Positions 1 through 5,474 of a DNA stretch of 6,203 nt are shown one piece after another. Where the stretch lies: assembly GCA_002085355.1 (NCBI GenBank), contig NATN01000177.1, positions 1-6,203 on the forward strand, given 5' to 3'. Source of the stretch: Candidatus Zhuqueibacterota bacterium 4484_87 (lineage in GTDB: Bacteria > Zhuqueibacterota > Zhuqueibacteria > Thermofontimicrobiales > Thermofontimicrobiaceae). A model generated the notes under the pieces. It was not told where the DNA came from and made no database searches. It saw nothing but the letters and a program-made list of their open reading frames with translations. The first letter of the stretch is position 1. Each line of letters starts with the position of its first letter. The position numbers and the translations under genes are program-made.

Positions 1-220
1 TGTTTAATCTACGAATATCTTCATCGCTTGGTACACCGAGAATATTTTTGCACACATCATTGCAATATACAAAATATCCTTCCTCGTCAACCATATACAT
101 ACCAATAGGAAGAATGGGCCCTGCCTTTTTTAAAATATATTTATAATCACCAACTATTAGGGAAAGAAAATTTTGTGGAAAATCGGCAATAAAAATTTTG
201 AAGGTATCAATAAGAGACAT
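1..220 (-). CDS. PAS-domain protein, N-terminal part (cut by window edge)
   Basis: Only the first 73 residues are present; the gene continues beyond the left edge. Residues 1-34 are a hydrophobic/helical leader without a convincing signal peptide. From about residue 38 the sequence matches the start of a PAS fold: PIGMYMVDEEGYFVYCN followed by a short helix ending ILGV at 60-63, the usual spacing of the first PAS strands and helix. PAS domains are sensory modules, often heading histidine kinases, diguanylate cyclases or regulators, but no output domain is visible, so its signalling role cannot be named. The ATG at 220 is preceded by GGTGAG about seven bases upstream, which supports this start. 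A near-consensus promoter lies just upstream, so the gene is transcribed on its own and not with the epimerase unit, which ends at a terminator before it. Confidence 0.72.
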   Translation of the reverse strand, partial: MSLIDTFKIFIADFPQNFLSLIVGDYKYILKKAGPILPIGMYMVDEEGYFVYCNDVCKNILGVPSDEDIRRLN

Positions 221-272
221 AGCTGCTCACCACTTTCGCAAGGTAATGAGACAAAGAAGATAATTTTTATTC

Positions 273-301
273 ATTATAACAATTTAATTCTTATTAGTCA
301 A
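273..301 (-). promoter_or_regulatory. sigma-70 promoter with extended -10 for the PAS gene
   Basis: On the minus strand TTGACT (301-296) is followed after exactly 17 bases by TATAAT (278-273). The bases just before the -10 are TGT, giving an extended -10 (TGnTATAAT). Transcription would start near 266, leaving a leader of about 46 bases before the PAS gene ATG at 220. This is read directly from the sequence; activity is inferred. Confidence 0.75.
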
Positions 302-370
302 GAAAAATCTTTATGATACAAAAAATTTTCTTGTTTACTTATCCAACTATGATATTTAAAACATTTTAAC

Positions 371-412
371 AAAAAAAAGCAACCGCATCGTAATTTGTCC
401 GCGGTTGCTTTT
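371..412 (-). terminator. intrinsic terminator of the epimerase transcript
   Basis: A perfect 12-bp inverted repeat (375-386 with 401-412, containing GCAACCGC/GCGGTTGC) encloses a 14-base loop. Read on the minus strand, the stem is followed by a run of eight T (378-371), four of them also paired in the stem. It sits 35 bases past the stop codon of the dipeptide epimerase gene, the right place and orientation to end the minus-strand unit. On the plus strand the T run is only four long, so it is mainly a minus-strand terminator. Confidence 0.88.
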
Positions 413-446
413 CATAGTTGGCTAACACAAATTAAATTTCAAACAA

Positions 447-1589
447 CTAAAACTCTCCCTCAATCCCCAATCCCGGTCTATCCGGCAAAATCAGTTTTCC
501 GTCAACAACATCCACTGCATGAAACGGATCATTGGCGATGAGCAAATTTCCGTCCAGGTCGGCGTAGTCAACGAGGGGGCTAAGGTGTGCTGCCGCTGCG
601 ATGGCGACACTGCTTTCGATCATGCAGCCGAGCATCACTTTCATGCCCAGGGAACGCGCCATCCAGATCATGCGTAATGCTTCCTGAATACCGCCGCTTT
701 TCATGAGTTTAATATTAATCCCATCATACGCGGTAGCTAATTTGGGAATGTCGTGCGCGGATTTTACTGCCTCGTCTGCGATAATGGGGATGTTTATCCG
801 TTCGCGCAGCCAGCGGGTTTCTTCCAGCATTTCCGCAGGCATGGGCTGTTCGATGAATTCAACGCCGTGAGTTTCCAGCCATTTTATTTTTTCCAGCGCT
901 TCTTCTTTTGATTTCCAACCTTCGTTTGCGTCCACACGCAGCGGCTTGTCCGTCACTTCCCTGACTGCGGCCATAATTTCCGGATCGTTTTCCTTGCCGA
1001 CTTTTATTTTTAAAATCGGATATTTTTCTGCCTCGCGAATTTTTTGCTGCATCACTTCCGGCTTGTCGATGCCGATGCTAAACGTCGTAATCGGTGCTTT
1101 GGATTTATCCAAACCCAAATATTTATAAAGCGGAACGCCCAATTTTTTCGTCACCCAGTCCATGATGGCAATATCGATGGCGCATTTAGCAGCGGTCTGT
1201 TCTTCCACCAGATTCTGAATTTCGTAACCCAAATCGACAAACTTCCACGGATCAGCTTTTTCCACGATGGGTTTGGCTTTTTTAATAACATTAATAGTGG
1301 ACTCCGGCGTTTCATTGTAGCGAATATTAGGCGCTGCTTCGCCAATACCGCTAACGCCGTCCTTGGTATATTTCACAAAAACATTGTGCTTCACGTCCGA
1401 AGAATTGCGTGAGATTGTCCACGTGTGCACTAAATTCAAATCTTTAATTTTGTATTCAAGCATGGCTCCTCCATTAGTTCTTTGACATCCGGAAATTTGA
1501 GAGAAAGAGACGGCGCCTGTGCCCAACAAACCAATACCGGCAATGGCTTTTCCGCTCGTCCGCAAAAACTCTTTTCGGCTCATTAACAT
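447..1589 (-). CDS. dipeptide epimerase (L-Ala-D/L-Glu epimerase family), predicted lipoprotein/Tat-type export
   Basis: Enolase-superfamily enzyme, 380 residues from the chosen start. Members of this subgroup epimerise the second residue of dipeptides such as L-Ala-D-Glu from murein peptides, using Mg2+. The full catalytic set is visible: KIK (K194, K196), metal ligands D220 (RVDANEGW), E247 (FIEQP) and D272 (IIADEA), the opposing lysine K294 (NIKLMKSGG), and the DLDG motif (D344, D346) that in this family binds the dipeptide amino group. The N-terminus is unusual: SRKEFLR (residues 4-10), a hydrophobic stretch, then a lipobox-like ISGC with C35, whereas known relatives YcjG and YkfB are cytoplasmic. 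An in-frame ATG at 1604 exists, but GGAAGGA lies between it and the ATG at 1589 at correct spacing, so 1589 is preferred. It lies 85 bases behind the NlpC/P60 gene with no terminator between, suggesting cotranscription. Exact substrate is not determinable from sequence; D-Ala-D-Ala or other dipeptides are possible. Confidence 0.9.
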   Translation of the reverse strand: MLMSRKEFLRTSGKAIAGIGLLGTGAVSFSQISGCQRTNGGAMLEYKIKDLNLVHTWTISRNSSDVKHNVFVKYTKDGVSGIGEAAPNIRYNETPESTINVIKKAKPIVEKADPWKFVDLGYEIQNLVEEQTAAKCAIDIAIMDWVTKKLGVPLYKYLGLDKSKAPITTFSIGIDKPEVMQQKIREAEKYPILKIKVGKENDPEIMAAVREVTDKPLRVDANEGWKSKEEALEKIKWLETHGVEFIEQPMPAEMLEETRWLRERINIPIIADEAVKSAHDIPKLATAYDGINIKLMKSGGIQEALRMIWMARSLGMKVMLGCMIESSVAIAAAAHLSPLVDYADLDGNLLIANDPFHAVDVVDGKLILPDRPGLGIEGEF

Positions 1590-1595
1590 GGCGTT

Positions 1596-1602
1596 TCCTT
1601 CC
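1596..1602 (-). promoter_or_regulatory. Shine-Dalgarno site deciding the epimerase start
   Basis: GGAAGGA on the minus strand ends six bases before the ATG at 1589 and lies inside the alternative longer reading frame that opens at 1604. No purine-rich site precedes the 1604 ATG, where the upstream sequence is AT-rich. This favours the shorter protein, which also puts the SRKEFLR signal close to the N-terminus. Confidence 0.65.
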
Positions 1603-1674
1603 ATGAAAATTGTTAATTTTTAGTTCAAAGTTTATTTTCTAATAAATTTTAATCCCGTGGCTCGAAACACAAAA

Positions 1675-2826
1675 TCATTCCAAAATTCGTCTTACAACCT
1701 GAAAGTGTTTTTTGCGATAGTCGCTGTAATCATCATGCTGTGGAAAAAGGCTATTAATGTGCACCAGACCGTCTGCGTGGATGAATCTCCCGCCTCCTAA
1801 ATACATGGCAACATGAGTGATGTGATCTTTAGCACTGCCAAAAAAAAGCAAATCACCAGGCTTCACCTGACTCAACGAATCGTCAATAGGAATTTCCGTT
1901 CCGACTTTCACCTGCATATTCGCATCGCGCGGCAACTGAATTCCGTTCCATTTATAAATTGTCTGCGTGAAACCTGAACAATCAAATCCTTTGGTCGATT
2001 TTCCGCCCCAAAAATAGGGAATTCCCAGAAACATTTTCGCAGTTCGAATCAGCTCCTTTGCATCTGAAGCCTTTCTTGCGAGCAATTTTTTCTCGAACTC
2101 GACTAGTTCAGGAGCGACAAATCCGGCTCTGCCATCTGCAAGTTCAACTTGAAAATAGCCTCTTTTTTTGCTCAAAAGAGCTAGTCGGTCGCCCAATACA
2201 ACATCACAAACAGGGAAAGAGCTTTTGGCATCAGGCTTTTCCCATACCTGTCCGTAATTCTTCTTGACAACCAATTTCTCTTTGCTTTGCCAGTCATTCA
2301 AAAATCCAATGCTTCCGCTGGCAATGGATTTACGCATCACCCAACCAAGATATTGATCTTCCAGTTGAACGAAATACCAGCCACCTCTTTTTTTAAGCAG
2401 GCGTACTTCGGCTCCCATAAGGCCCTGAGTAATAATTTCCTGATTTATGTCAGGCCTTCGCCTCACCTGAGCAACGCTCACGCGAATTACTCCGCAGGTA
2501 TCGGCCTCCATTGAACGAGCAGGCAAAACCATCACGCTGTCCACAATTTCAAAATTCGTTTGTGTGCGAAGTTCAGTCAATAAATTTTCTTTTGCCACCG
2601 GCGACAACATTTCTCCGCGAAGGATAATTTTTTTCCCAAAACGATAGCCATCTACAGCAAAAACCGTGACTCGTCGATCCGGGGCTGCTTTTTGCTTGAC
2701 TTGGTCAATCACCCGCATAACAGATTCTGGTAAGTCTCTTTTTGTCTGACACGAAAAAAATGAAACGCCGATAAAAACTACTGTCAGAGCAACAAGAAAA
2801 TATTTGTAAGAAAACTTTTTAATCAT
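1675..2826 (-). CDS. SH3b-NlpC/P60 cell-wall peptidase, lipoprotein (YkfC-like)
   Basis: Predicted murein endopeptidase of 383 residues, likely cutting the D-Glu to diamino-acid bond of cell-wall stem peptides. Order: signal peptide (1-25, KK then a hydrophobic core) ending in the lipobox FFSC with lipidated C26; a region at 51-102 that looks like a small alpha/beta, possibly BON-like fold; two bacterial SH3 domains at about 113-170 and 183-243, the first with the usual GWYFV and YLGWV strands; and a C-terminal NlpC/P60 domain from about 256. Catalytic residues are visible: C283 in FDCSGF, H338 in THVAMYLGG and H350 in RFIHADG. The frame is open back to 3015, but that extension overlaps the Cys-rich gene; the ATG at 2826 has AGAGGA just upstream and starts a proper signal peptide. 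The layout of SH3b plus NlpC/P60 next to a dipeptide epimerase matches the YkfC/YkfB pair of Bacillus. Lipid anchoring places it on a membrane facing the murein. Confidence 0.9.
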   Translation of the reverse strand: MIKKFSYKYFLVALTVVFIGVSFFSCQTKRDLPESVMRVIDQVKQKAAPDRRVTVFAVDGYRFGKKIILRGEMLSPVAKENLLTELRTQTNFEIVDSVMVLPARSMEADTCGVIRVSVAQVRRRPDINQEIITQGLMGAEVRLLKKRGGWYFVQLEDQYLGWVMRKSIASGSIGFLNDWQSKEKLVVKKNYGQVWEKPDAKSSFPVCDVVLGDRLALLSKKRGYFQVELADGRAGFVAPELVEFEKKLLARKASDAKELIRTAKMFLGIPYFWGGKSTKGFDCSGFTQTIYKWNGIQLPRDANMQVKVGTEIPIDDSLSQVKPGDLLFFGSAKDHITHVAMYLGGGRFIHADGLVHINSLFPQHDDYSDYRKKHFQVVRRILE

Positions 2827-2866
2827 GTAATCCTCTCTTGTTTTTGTACGGATTAAAGCTAATTTG

Positions 2867-3064
2867 CTACGAAGAATGGAGCGCCACAAAACGCTCAATG
2901 GAACGATCATAAGTTTTTTCAACATCATTCGGGAAATAACAGGCAGGAAGTTCTCCAAGTCTCCGATGATATGCGATACATTCGCAACAAAAACCCTTTC
3001 TGCTGCAAGGCTCATAGGTACAATTACATTGACTCAAATTCGCCTGATAGTTTTTACATTCCAT
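2867..3064 (-). CDS. small Cys-rich protein, DUF6485-type
   Basis: A 65-residue protein with eight cysteines (C3, C13, C15, C20, C26, C27, C29, C42) and H33. The core NCTYEPCSRKGFCCEC, then YHRRLGELPAC and FPNDVEKTYDRS, matches my recollection of the DUF6485 family, a conserved protein of unknown function. The Cys spacing suggests binding of zinc or an iron-sulfur cluster, but this is inference. No signal peptide or membrane segment is seen, so it is probably cytoplasmic. The frame also has an ATG at 3079, but GGAGGAGG sits five bases before the ATG at 3064, so the shorter form is preferred. It is the first gene of the minus-strand unit, 40 bases ahead of the NlpC/P60 lipoprotein with no terminator between. 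Its link to cell-wall peptide processing may be only positional. Confidence 0.85.
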   Translation of the reverse strand: MECKNYQANLSQCNCTYEPCSRKGFCCECIAYHRRLGELPACYFPNDVEKTYDRSIERFVALHSS

Positions 3065-3069
3065 TCGGA

Positions 3070-3077
3070 CCTCCTCC
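3070..3077 (-). promoter_or_regulatory. strong Shine-Dalgarno site of the DUF6485-type gene
   Basis: GGAGGAGG on the minus strand, five bases before the ATG at 3064. It overlaps the alternative ATG at 3079, which has no site of its own, so it fixes the start at 3064 and predicts strong translation of the small Cys-rich protein. Confidence 0.75.
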
Positions 3078-3150
3078 ATTTTTCGCTCGCGTGATCACAC
3101 CAAACGGCTTGTTCGTTAAATTAACTAATTCATTTCAAACATTCAAGGAA

Positions 3151-3172
3151 TTTTTTAATTGCAATTAAAAAA
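3151..3172. repeat. perfect 22-bp palindrome, possible operator
   Basis: Two 11-base arms meet without a loop: TTTTTTAATTG followed by its exact complement CAATTAAAAAA. With no loop it is a poor RNA hairpin, so a dimeric DNA-binding protein site is more natural than a terminator. It is all A/T except the central GC, so it could also arise by chance in AT-rich DNA. Confidence 0.4.
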
Positions 3173-3240
3173 AATTAATCCGCCGCTGTTAGCGATTACG
3201 ACATTTTTTTAAAAAGCCGCATCATCAATAATGAAATTTA

Positions 3241-3269
3241 TTGACAATTACGGATATTTTTGTTATAAT
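3241..3269 (+). promoter_or_regulatory. consensus sigma-70 promoter of the alcohol dehydrogenase
   Basis: TTGACA (3241-3246) and TATAAT (3264-3269) both match the consensus completely, with a 17-base spacer and an extended -10 (TGTTATAAT). The start of transcription would be near 3276, giving a leader of about 55 bases to the ATG at 3331. A promoter this close to consensus predicts strong, largely activator-independent transcription unless repressed. Confidence 0.88.
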
Positions 3270-3330
3270 CATTTGTTTCGAAATCTGGTAACTCTAAAAA
3301 AACTGACCGAATAACAAAAGAGGTGAAGCG

Positions 3331-4359
3331 ATGAAGGCATTATTTATGGAAAAAGTGGTTGATCTTCGTCAGGACAAAGAGCCTCTGACCATGAGAGAAG
3401 TACCCATCCCGGGACCCGCTGATGCGGAAATTTTGATAAAAATCTCCGCTTGCGGTGTATGCCACACTGAACTGGATGAAATTGAAGGCAGGACTCCACC
3501 ACCAAGTTATCCCATGATTCCCGGCCATCAGGTTGTGGGGCGTGTGGAGAAATCCGGGAAAAAAGCGACGCGGTTCAAATCAGGTGACAGGGTTGGTGTC
3601 GCGTGGATTTTTTCAGCATGCGGAGAATGCGAATTTTGTCGTAGCGGGCAGGAAAACTTATGCCCGGAATTCAGAGCAACGGGCAGAGACGCCAATGGCG
3701 GTTACGCTGAGTACATGACTGTGCCGGAAAATTTTGCCTATCCGATACCAAAAATTTTCACGGATGAAGAGGCAGCACCGTTGTTGTGCGCTGGCGCTAT
3801 CGGATATCGTTCATTGAGATTGACGGGCATGAAAGACGGACAAAATTTGGGACTCACCGGCTTTGGAGCTTCAGCTCATTTGGTGTTAAAAATGGCGAAT
3901 TTTCAGTACCCAAACTCGAAAATTTTCGTTTTCGCTCGAAGTGAAAAAGAGCGGGAGTTTGCCCGGGAGTTAGGTGCGGTCTGGGCTGGCGACACAACTG
4001 AGACCGCTCCGGAAAAGTTAAATTGTATCATCGACACGACGCCAGTGTGGAAACCAGTTGTTGAAGCAATGAAAAATCTTAAACCAGGCGGCAGATTGGT
4101 CATTAACGCTATTCGCAAAGAAAATCTTGACAAAGATTATCTGCTGCAACTAAATTATCCCGAACATCTGTGGCTGGAAAAAGAAATTAAAAGCGTCGCC
4201 AATGTGGCGCGACGCGATGTGTCTGAATTTTTAGAGTTGGCGGCTAAAATTCCTATCAAACCTGAATTTCAAACTTATCCGTTGGAACATGCGAACCAGG
4301 CATTAGTTGAATTAAAAGAAAGAAAAATCCGCGGCGCCAAAGTATTGGTAATGCAGTAG
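3331..4359 (+). CDS. zinc-dependent alcohol dehydrogenase (MDR family)
   Basis: Oxidoreductase of the medium-chain dehydrogenase/reductase superfamily, 342 residues, full length. It would interconvert alcohols and aldehydes with NAD(P) in the cytoplasm. The N-terminal GroES-like domain carries catalytic zinc ligands C44 (CGVCHTE), H66 (PGHQ) and C153 (LLCAG), and structural zinc ligands C97, C100, C103 and C111. The nucleotide-binding Rossmann fold follows, with LTGFGASAH at 175-183 in place of the more common GxGxxG; this and GHQ instead of GHE are, as far as I recall, typical of one subgroup of bacterial zinc alcohol dehydrogenases. The ATG at 3331 has GAGGTG five bases upstream. The gene has its own consensus promoter, and the next gene also has its own promoter, so it is probably transcribed alone. 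Substrate is unknown; neighbours give no clue. Confidence 0.92.
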   Translation: MKALFMEKVVDLRQDKEPLTMREVPIPGPADAEILIKISACGVCHTELDEIEGRTPPPSYPMIPGHQVVGRVEKSGKKATRFKSGDRVGVAWIFSACGECEFCRSGQENLCPEFRATGRDANGGYAEYMTVPENFAYPIPKIFTDEEAAPLLCAGAIGYRSLRLTGMKDGQNLGLTGFGASAHLVLKMANFQYPNSKIFVFARSEKEREFARELGAVWAGDTTETAPEKLNCIIDTTPVWKPVVEAMKNLKPGGRLVINAIRKENLDKDYLLQLNYPEHLWLEKEIKSVANVARRDVSEFLELAAKIPIKPEFQTYPLEHANQALVELKERKIRGAKVLVMQ

Positions 4360-4412
4360 CTGATAAAAATACAAACTTTTATTTGTAAAATTACATTTCA
4401 AAAAAAAATTGC

Positions 4413-4441
4413 TTGACTATTTTGCATTTTTTTATTAAAAT
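4413..4441 (+). promoter_or_regulatory. sigma-70 promoter of ssb
   Basis: TTGACT (4413-4418) and TAAAAT (4436-4441), each five of six matches to consensus, are separated by 17 bases. Transcription would begin near 4448, about 37 bases ahead of the ssb ATG. No terminator is seen between the alcohol dehydrogenase stop and this promoter, so some read-through into ssb is possible. Confidence 0.7.
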
Positions 4442-4484
4442 TCAACAAAATTAACCGAAAATAAATTTAAAAGAGGAGGGTCTG

Positions 4485-4940
4485 ATGGCTGCCGGTCAAG
4501 GTACAGTAAACAAAGCAATTTTATTGGGAAGATTGGGAAGAGATCCGGAAATTCGCTACACTCCATCCGGTGCTATGGTTGCTGATTTCTCAATTGCCAC
4601 AAATCGCGTGTGGAAAGATGCTAATGATCAGGTTGTGAACGAAACCGAGTGGCATAACATAGTTGTGTGGAGGAAACTGGCGGAAGTTGCTCAAAAATAC
4701 TTGAAAAAAGGGTCATTGGTTTACGTCGAAGGCAGGCTGCAAACCCGAAAATGGACAGATCAAAATAATGTGACCCACTACAAAACCGAAATTATTGCCG
4801 AAATTTTGCAAATGGTCGGACCAAAGCCCGCGGATTATGGTACAGCACAAACAGCGCAACCAGCCGAAGAAGTACCGCCTCCACCAGCGGCGCCGGATGT
4901 TACACCAGATGAACCCGTTGATGATGGTTTACCGTTTTAA
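4485..4940 (+). CDS. ssb: single-stranded DNA-binding protein
   Basis: Protein of 151 residues that coats single-stranded DNA during replication, repair and recombination and recruits partner proteins. Residues 8-112 form the OB fold with the family signatures VNKAILLGRLGRDPEIRYTPSG near the N-terminus, ATNRVW, TEWHNIVVWRKLAE and YVEGRLQTRKW. A Pro/Ala/acid-rich disordered linker (about 113-145) leads to the acidic tip DDGLPF, a variant of the DDDIPF end that docks partner proteins. Length fits bacterial SSB. GAGGAGGG lies four bases before the ATG. It has its own promoter and a strong terminator, so it is a single-gene transcript and not part of the usual rpsF-ssb-rpsR arrangement. Confidence 0.97.
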   Translation: MAAGQGTVNKAILLGRLGRDPEIRYTPSGAMVADFSIATNRVWKDANDQVVNETEWHNIVVWRKLAEVAQKYLKKGSLVYVEGRLQTRKWTDQNNVTHYKTEIIAEILQMVGPKPADYGTAQTAQPAEEVPPPPAAPDVTPDEPVDDGLPF

Positions 4941-4967
4941 TTTTCAAAAATATTTTCAATCTCAATT

Positions 4968-5002
4968 AAAAAAATCCGAGATAATTTTTCTCGGATTTTT
5001 TT
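4968..5002 (+). terminator. intrinsic terminator of ssb
   Basis: A 13-bp perfect inverted repeat (4968-4980 with 4990-5002, core TCCGAG/CTCGGA) has a 9-base loop and ends in seven T. It starts 27 bases after the ssb stop. Because the stem is flanked by seven A on the left, it could also work on the minus strand, but no minus-strand gene lies to its right. Confidence 0.88.
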
Positions 5003-5012
5003 ATCAAAACTA

Positions 5013-5040
5013 TTGCCTTTGAATAAAAAAATCCTATATT
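5013..5040 (+). promoter_or_regulatory. probable promoter of the pyrimidine-salvage operon
   Basis: TTGCCT (5013-5018) and TATATT (5035-5040) are 16 bases apart, lying just behind the ssb terminator and ahead of cdd. The -10 is five of six to consensus and the -35 four of six. Transcription would begin near 5047, leaving a leader of only about 19 bases. Confidence 0.55.
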
Positions 5041-5065
5041 TAAAGTACGGAAACAAGAAAATATT

Positions 5066-5455
5066 ATGGACACAAAAGCCCTGATTCAGGAAACACTGGA
5101 TTTGCGCCAAAAAGCCTATGCAATTTATTCAAATTTCCATGTCGGCGCGATTTTAGTGACAGAAGATGACCAAAAATATAAAGGCGTCAATATTGAGATC
5201 AGCTCATACGGTCTGACTATTTGCGCAGAAAGATTAGCTGTTTTCAAAGCCCGAGCTGATGGAATTGAAAAATTTAAAGCGATTTTCATTGCCTCAGACT
5301 CTGAAAAAATCACCTCCCCGTGCGGAGCCTGTCGGCAAGTACTATGGGAACTTGCCGGAGACATCGATGTTTTTATGATCAACCGGCACGGTGAGTATAA
5401 AAAAATGAAAATGAGCCAACTGCTACCGGTTGGATTTGATCGTTCATTTCTGTGA
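5066..5455 (+). CDS. cdd: cytidine deaminase
   Basis: Homotetrameric-type cytidine deaminase of 129 residues that hydrolyses cytidine and deoxycytidine to uridine and deoxyuridine in the cytoplasm. The zinc site is complete: C53 and E55 in ICAERLA, with E55 as proton shuttle, and C86 and C89 in PCGACRQVL. Substrate-binding residues are in YSNFHVGA (21-28) and the NIE motif (42-44). The length is typical of the short class. The start ATG has only a poor Shine-Dalgarno site (GGAAACAAG, distant), unlike its neighbours, and the predicted leader is very short. The stop is 19 bases ahead of udk, so the two are cotranscribed and act in sequence in pyrimidine salvage. Confidence 0.96.
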   Translation: MDTKALIQETLDLRQKAYAIYSNFHVGAILVTEDDQKYKGVNIEISSYGLTICAERLAVFKARADGIEKFKAIFIASDSEKITSPCGACRQVLWELAGDIDVFMINRHGEYKKMKMSQLLPVGFDRSFL

Positions 5456-5474
5456 TTAAAGTTTAGGAAATTCT

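Larger units (their letters stand above)
3065..3330. other. divergent intergenic region between the minus-strand unit and the alcohol dehydrogenase
   Basis: No gene is seen in these 266 bases. The right-hand part holds the alcohol dehydrogenase promoter. The left-hand part must hold the promoter of the Cys-rich/NlpC unit; the best I find is weak: TTGAAT (3146-3141) and TAATTT (3123-3118) on the minus strand, 17 bases apart. The possible -10 overlaps a short palindrome GTTAA-A-TTAAC (3115-3125). A perfect 22-bp palindrome lies at 3151-3172, just upstream of that weak promoter. The arrangement leaves room for a shared regulator, but nothing proves one. Confidence 0.5.

Noticed and set aside
946..1412. 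Plus-strand open frames opposite the epimerase gene
   Set aside because: They lie antisense to a gene with a complete catalytic motif set, resemble no family, and have no ribosome site or promoter.
1631..1646. Small inverted repeat TTTATT/AATAAA between the NlpC/P60 and epimerase genes
   Set aside because: All A/T, 6 bp, 4-base loop and no G/C stem; too weak to separate the two genes into different transcripts.
2058..2514. Plus-strand open frames opposite the NlpC/P60 gene
   Set aside because: Shadows of a well-supported gene on the other strand; the translations show no recognisable domain.
2827..3015. Upstream extension of the NlpC/P60 frame to an ATG at 3015
   Set aside because: It overlaps the Cys-rich gene almost wholly, has no Shine-Dalgarno site there, and would bury a good lipoprotein signal peptide that starts at 2826.
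3533..3718. Plus-strand frame inside the alcohol dehydrogenase gene
   Set aside because: Out of frame within a gene whose zinc ligands and Rossmann fold are all intact.
4370..4387. Small hairpin TACAAA/TTTGTA after the alcohol dehydrogenase gene
   Set aside because: The stem is only 6 bp of A/T-rich pairs and is followed by AAAATT, not a T run, so it is not a credible terminator.
4795..5022. Plus-strand open frame overlapping the end of ssb and running through its terminator
   Set aside because: It is an out-of-frame reading of the ssb tail and covers an intrinsic terminator; composition is not protein-like.
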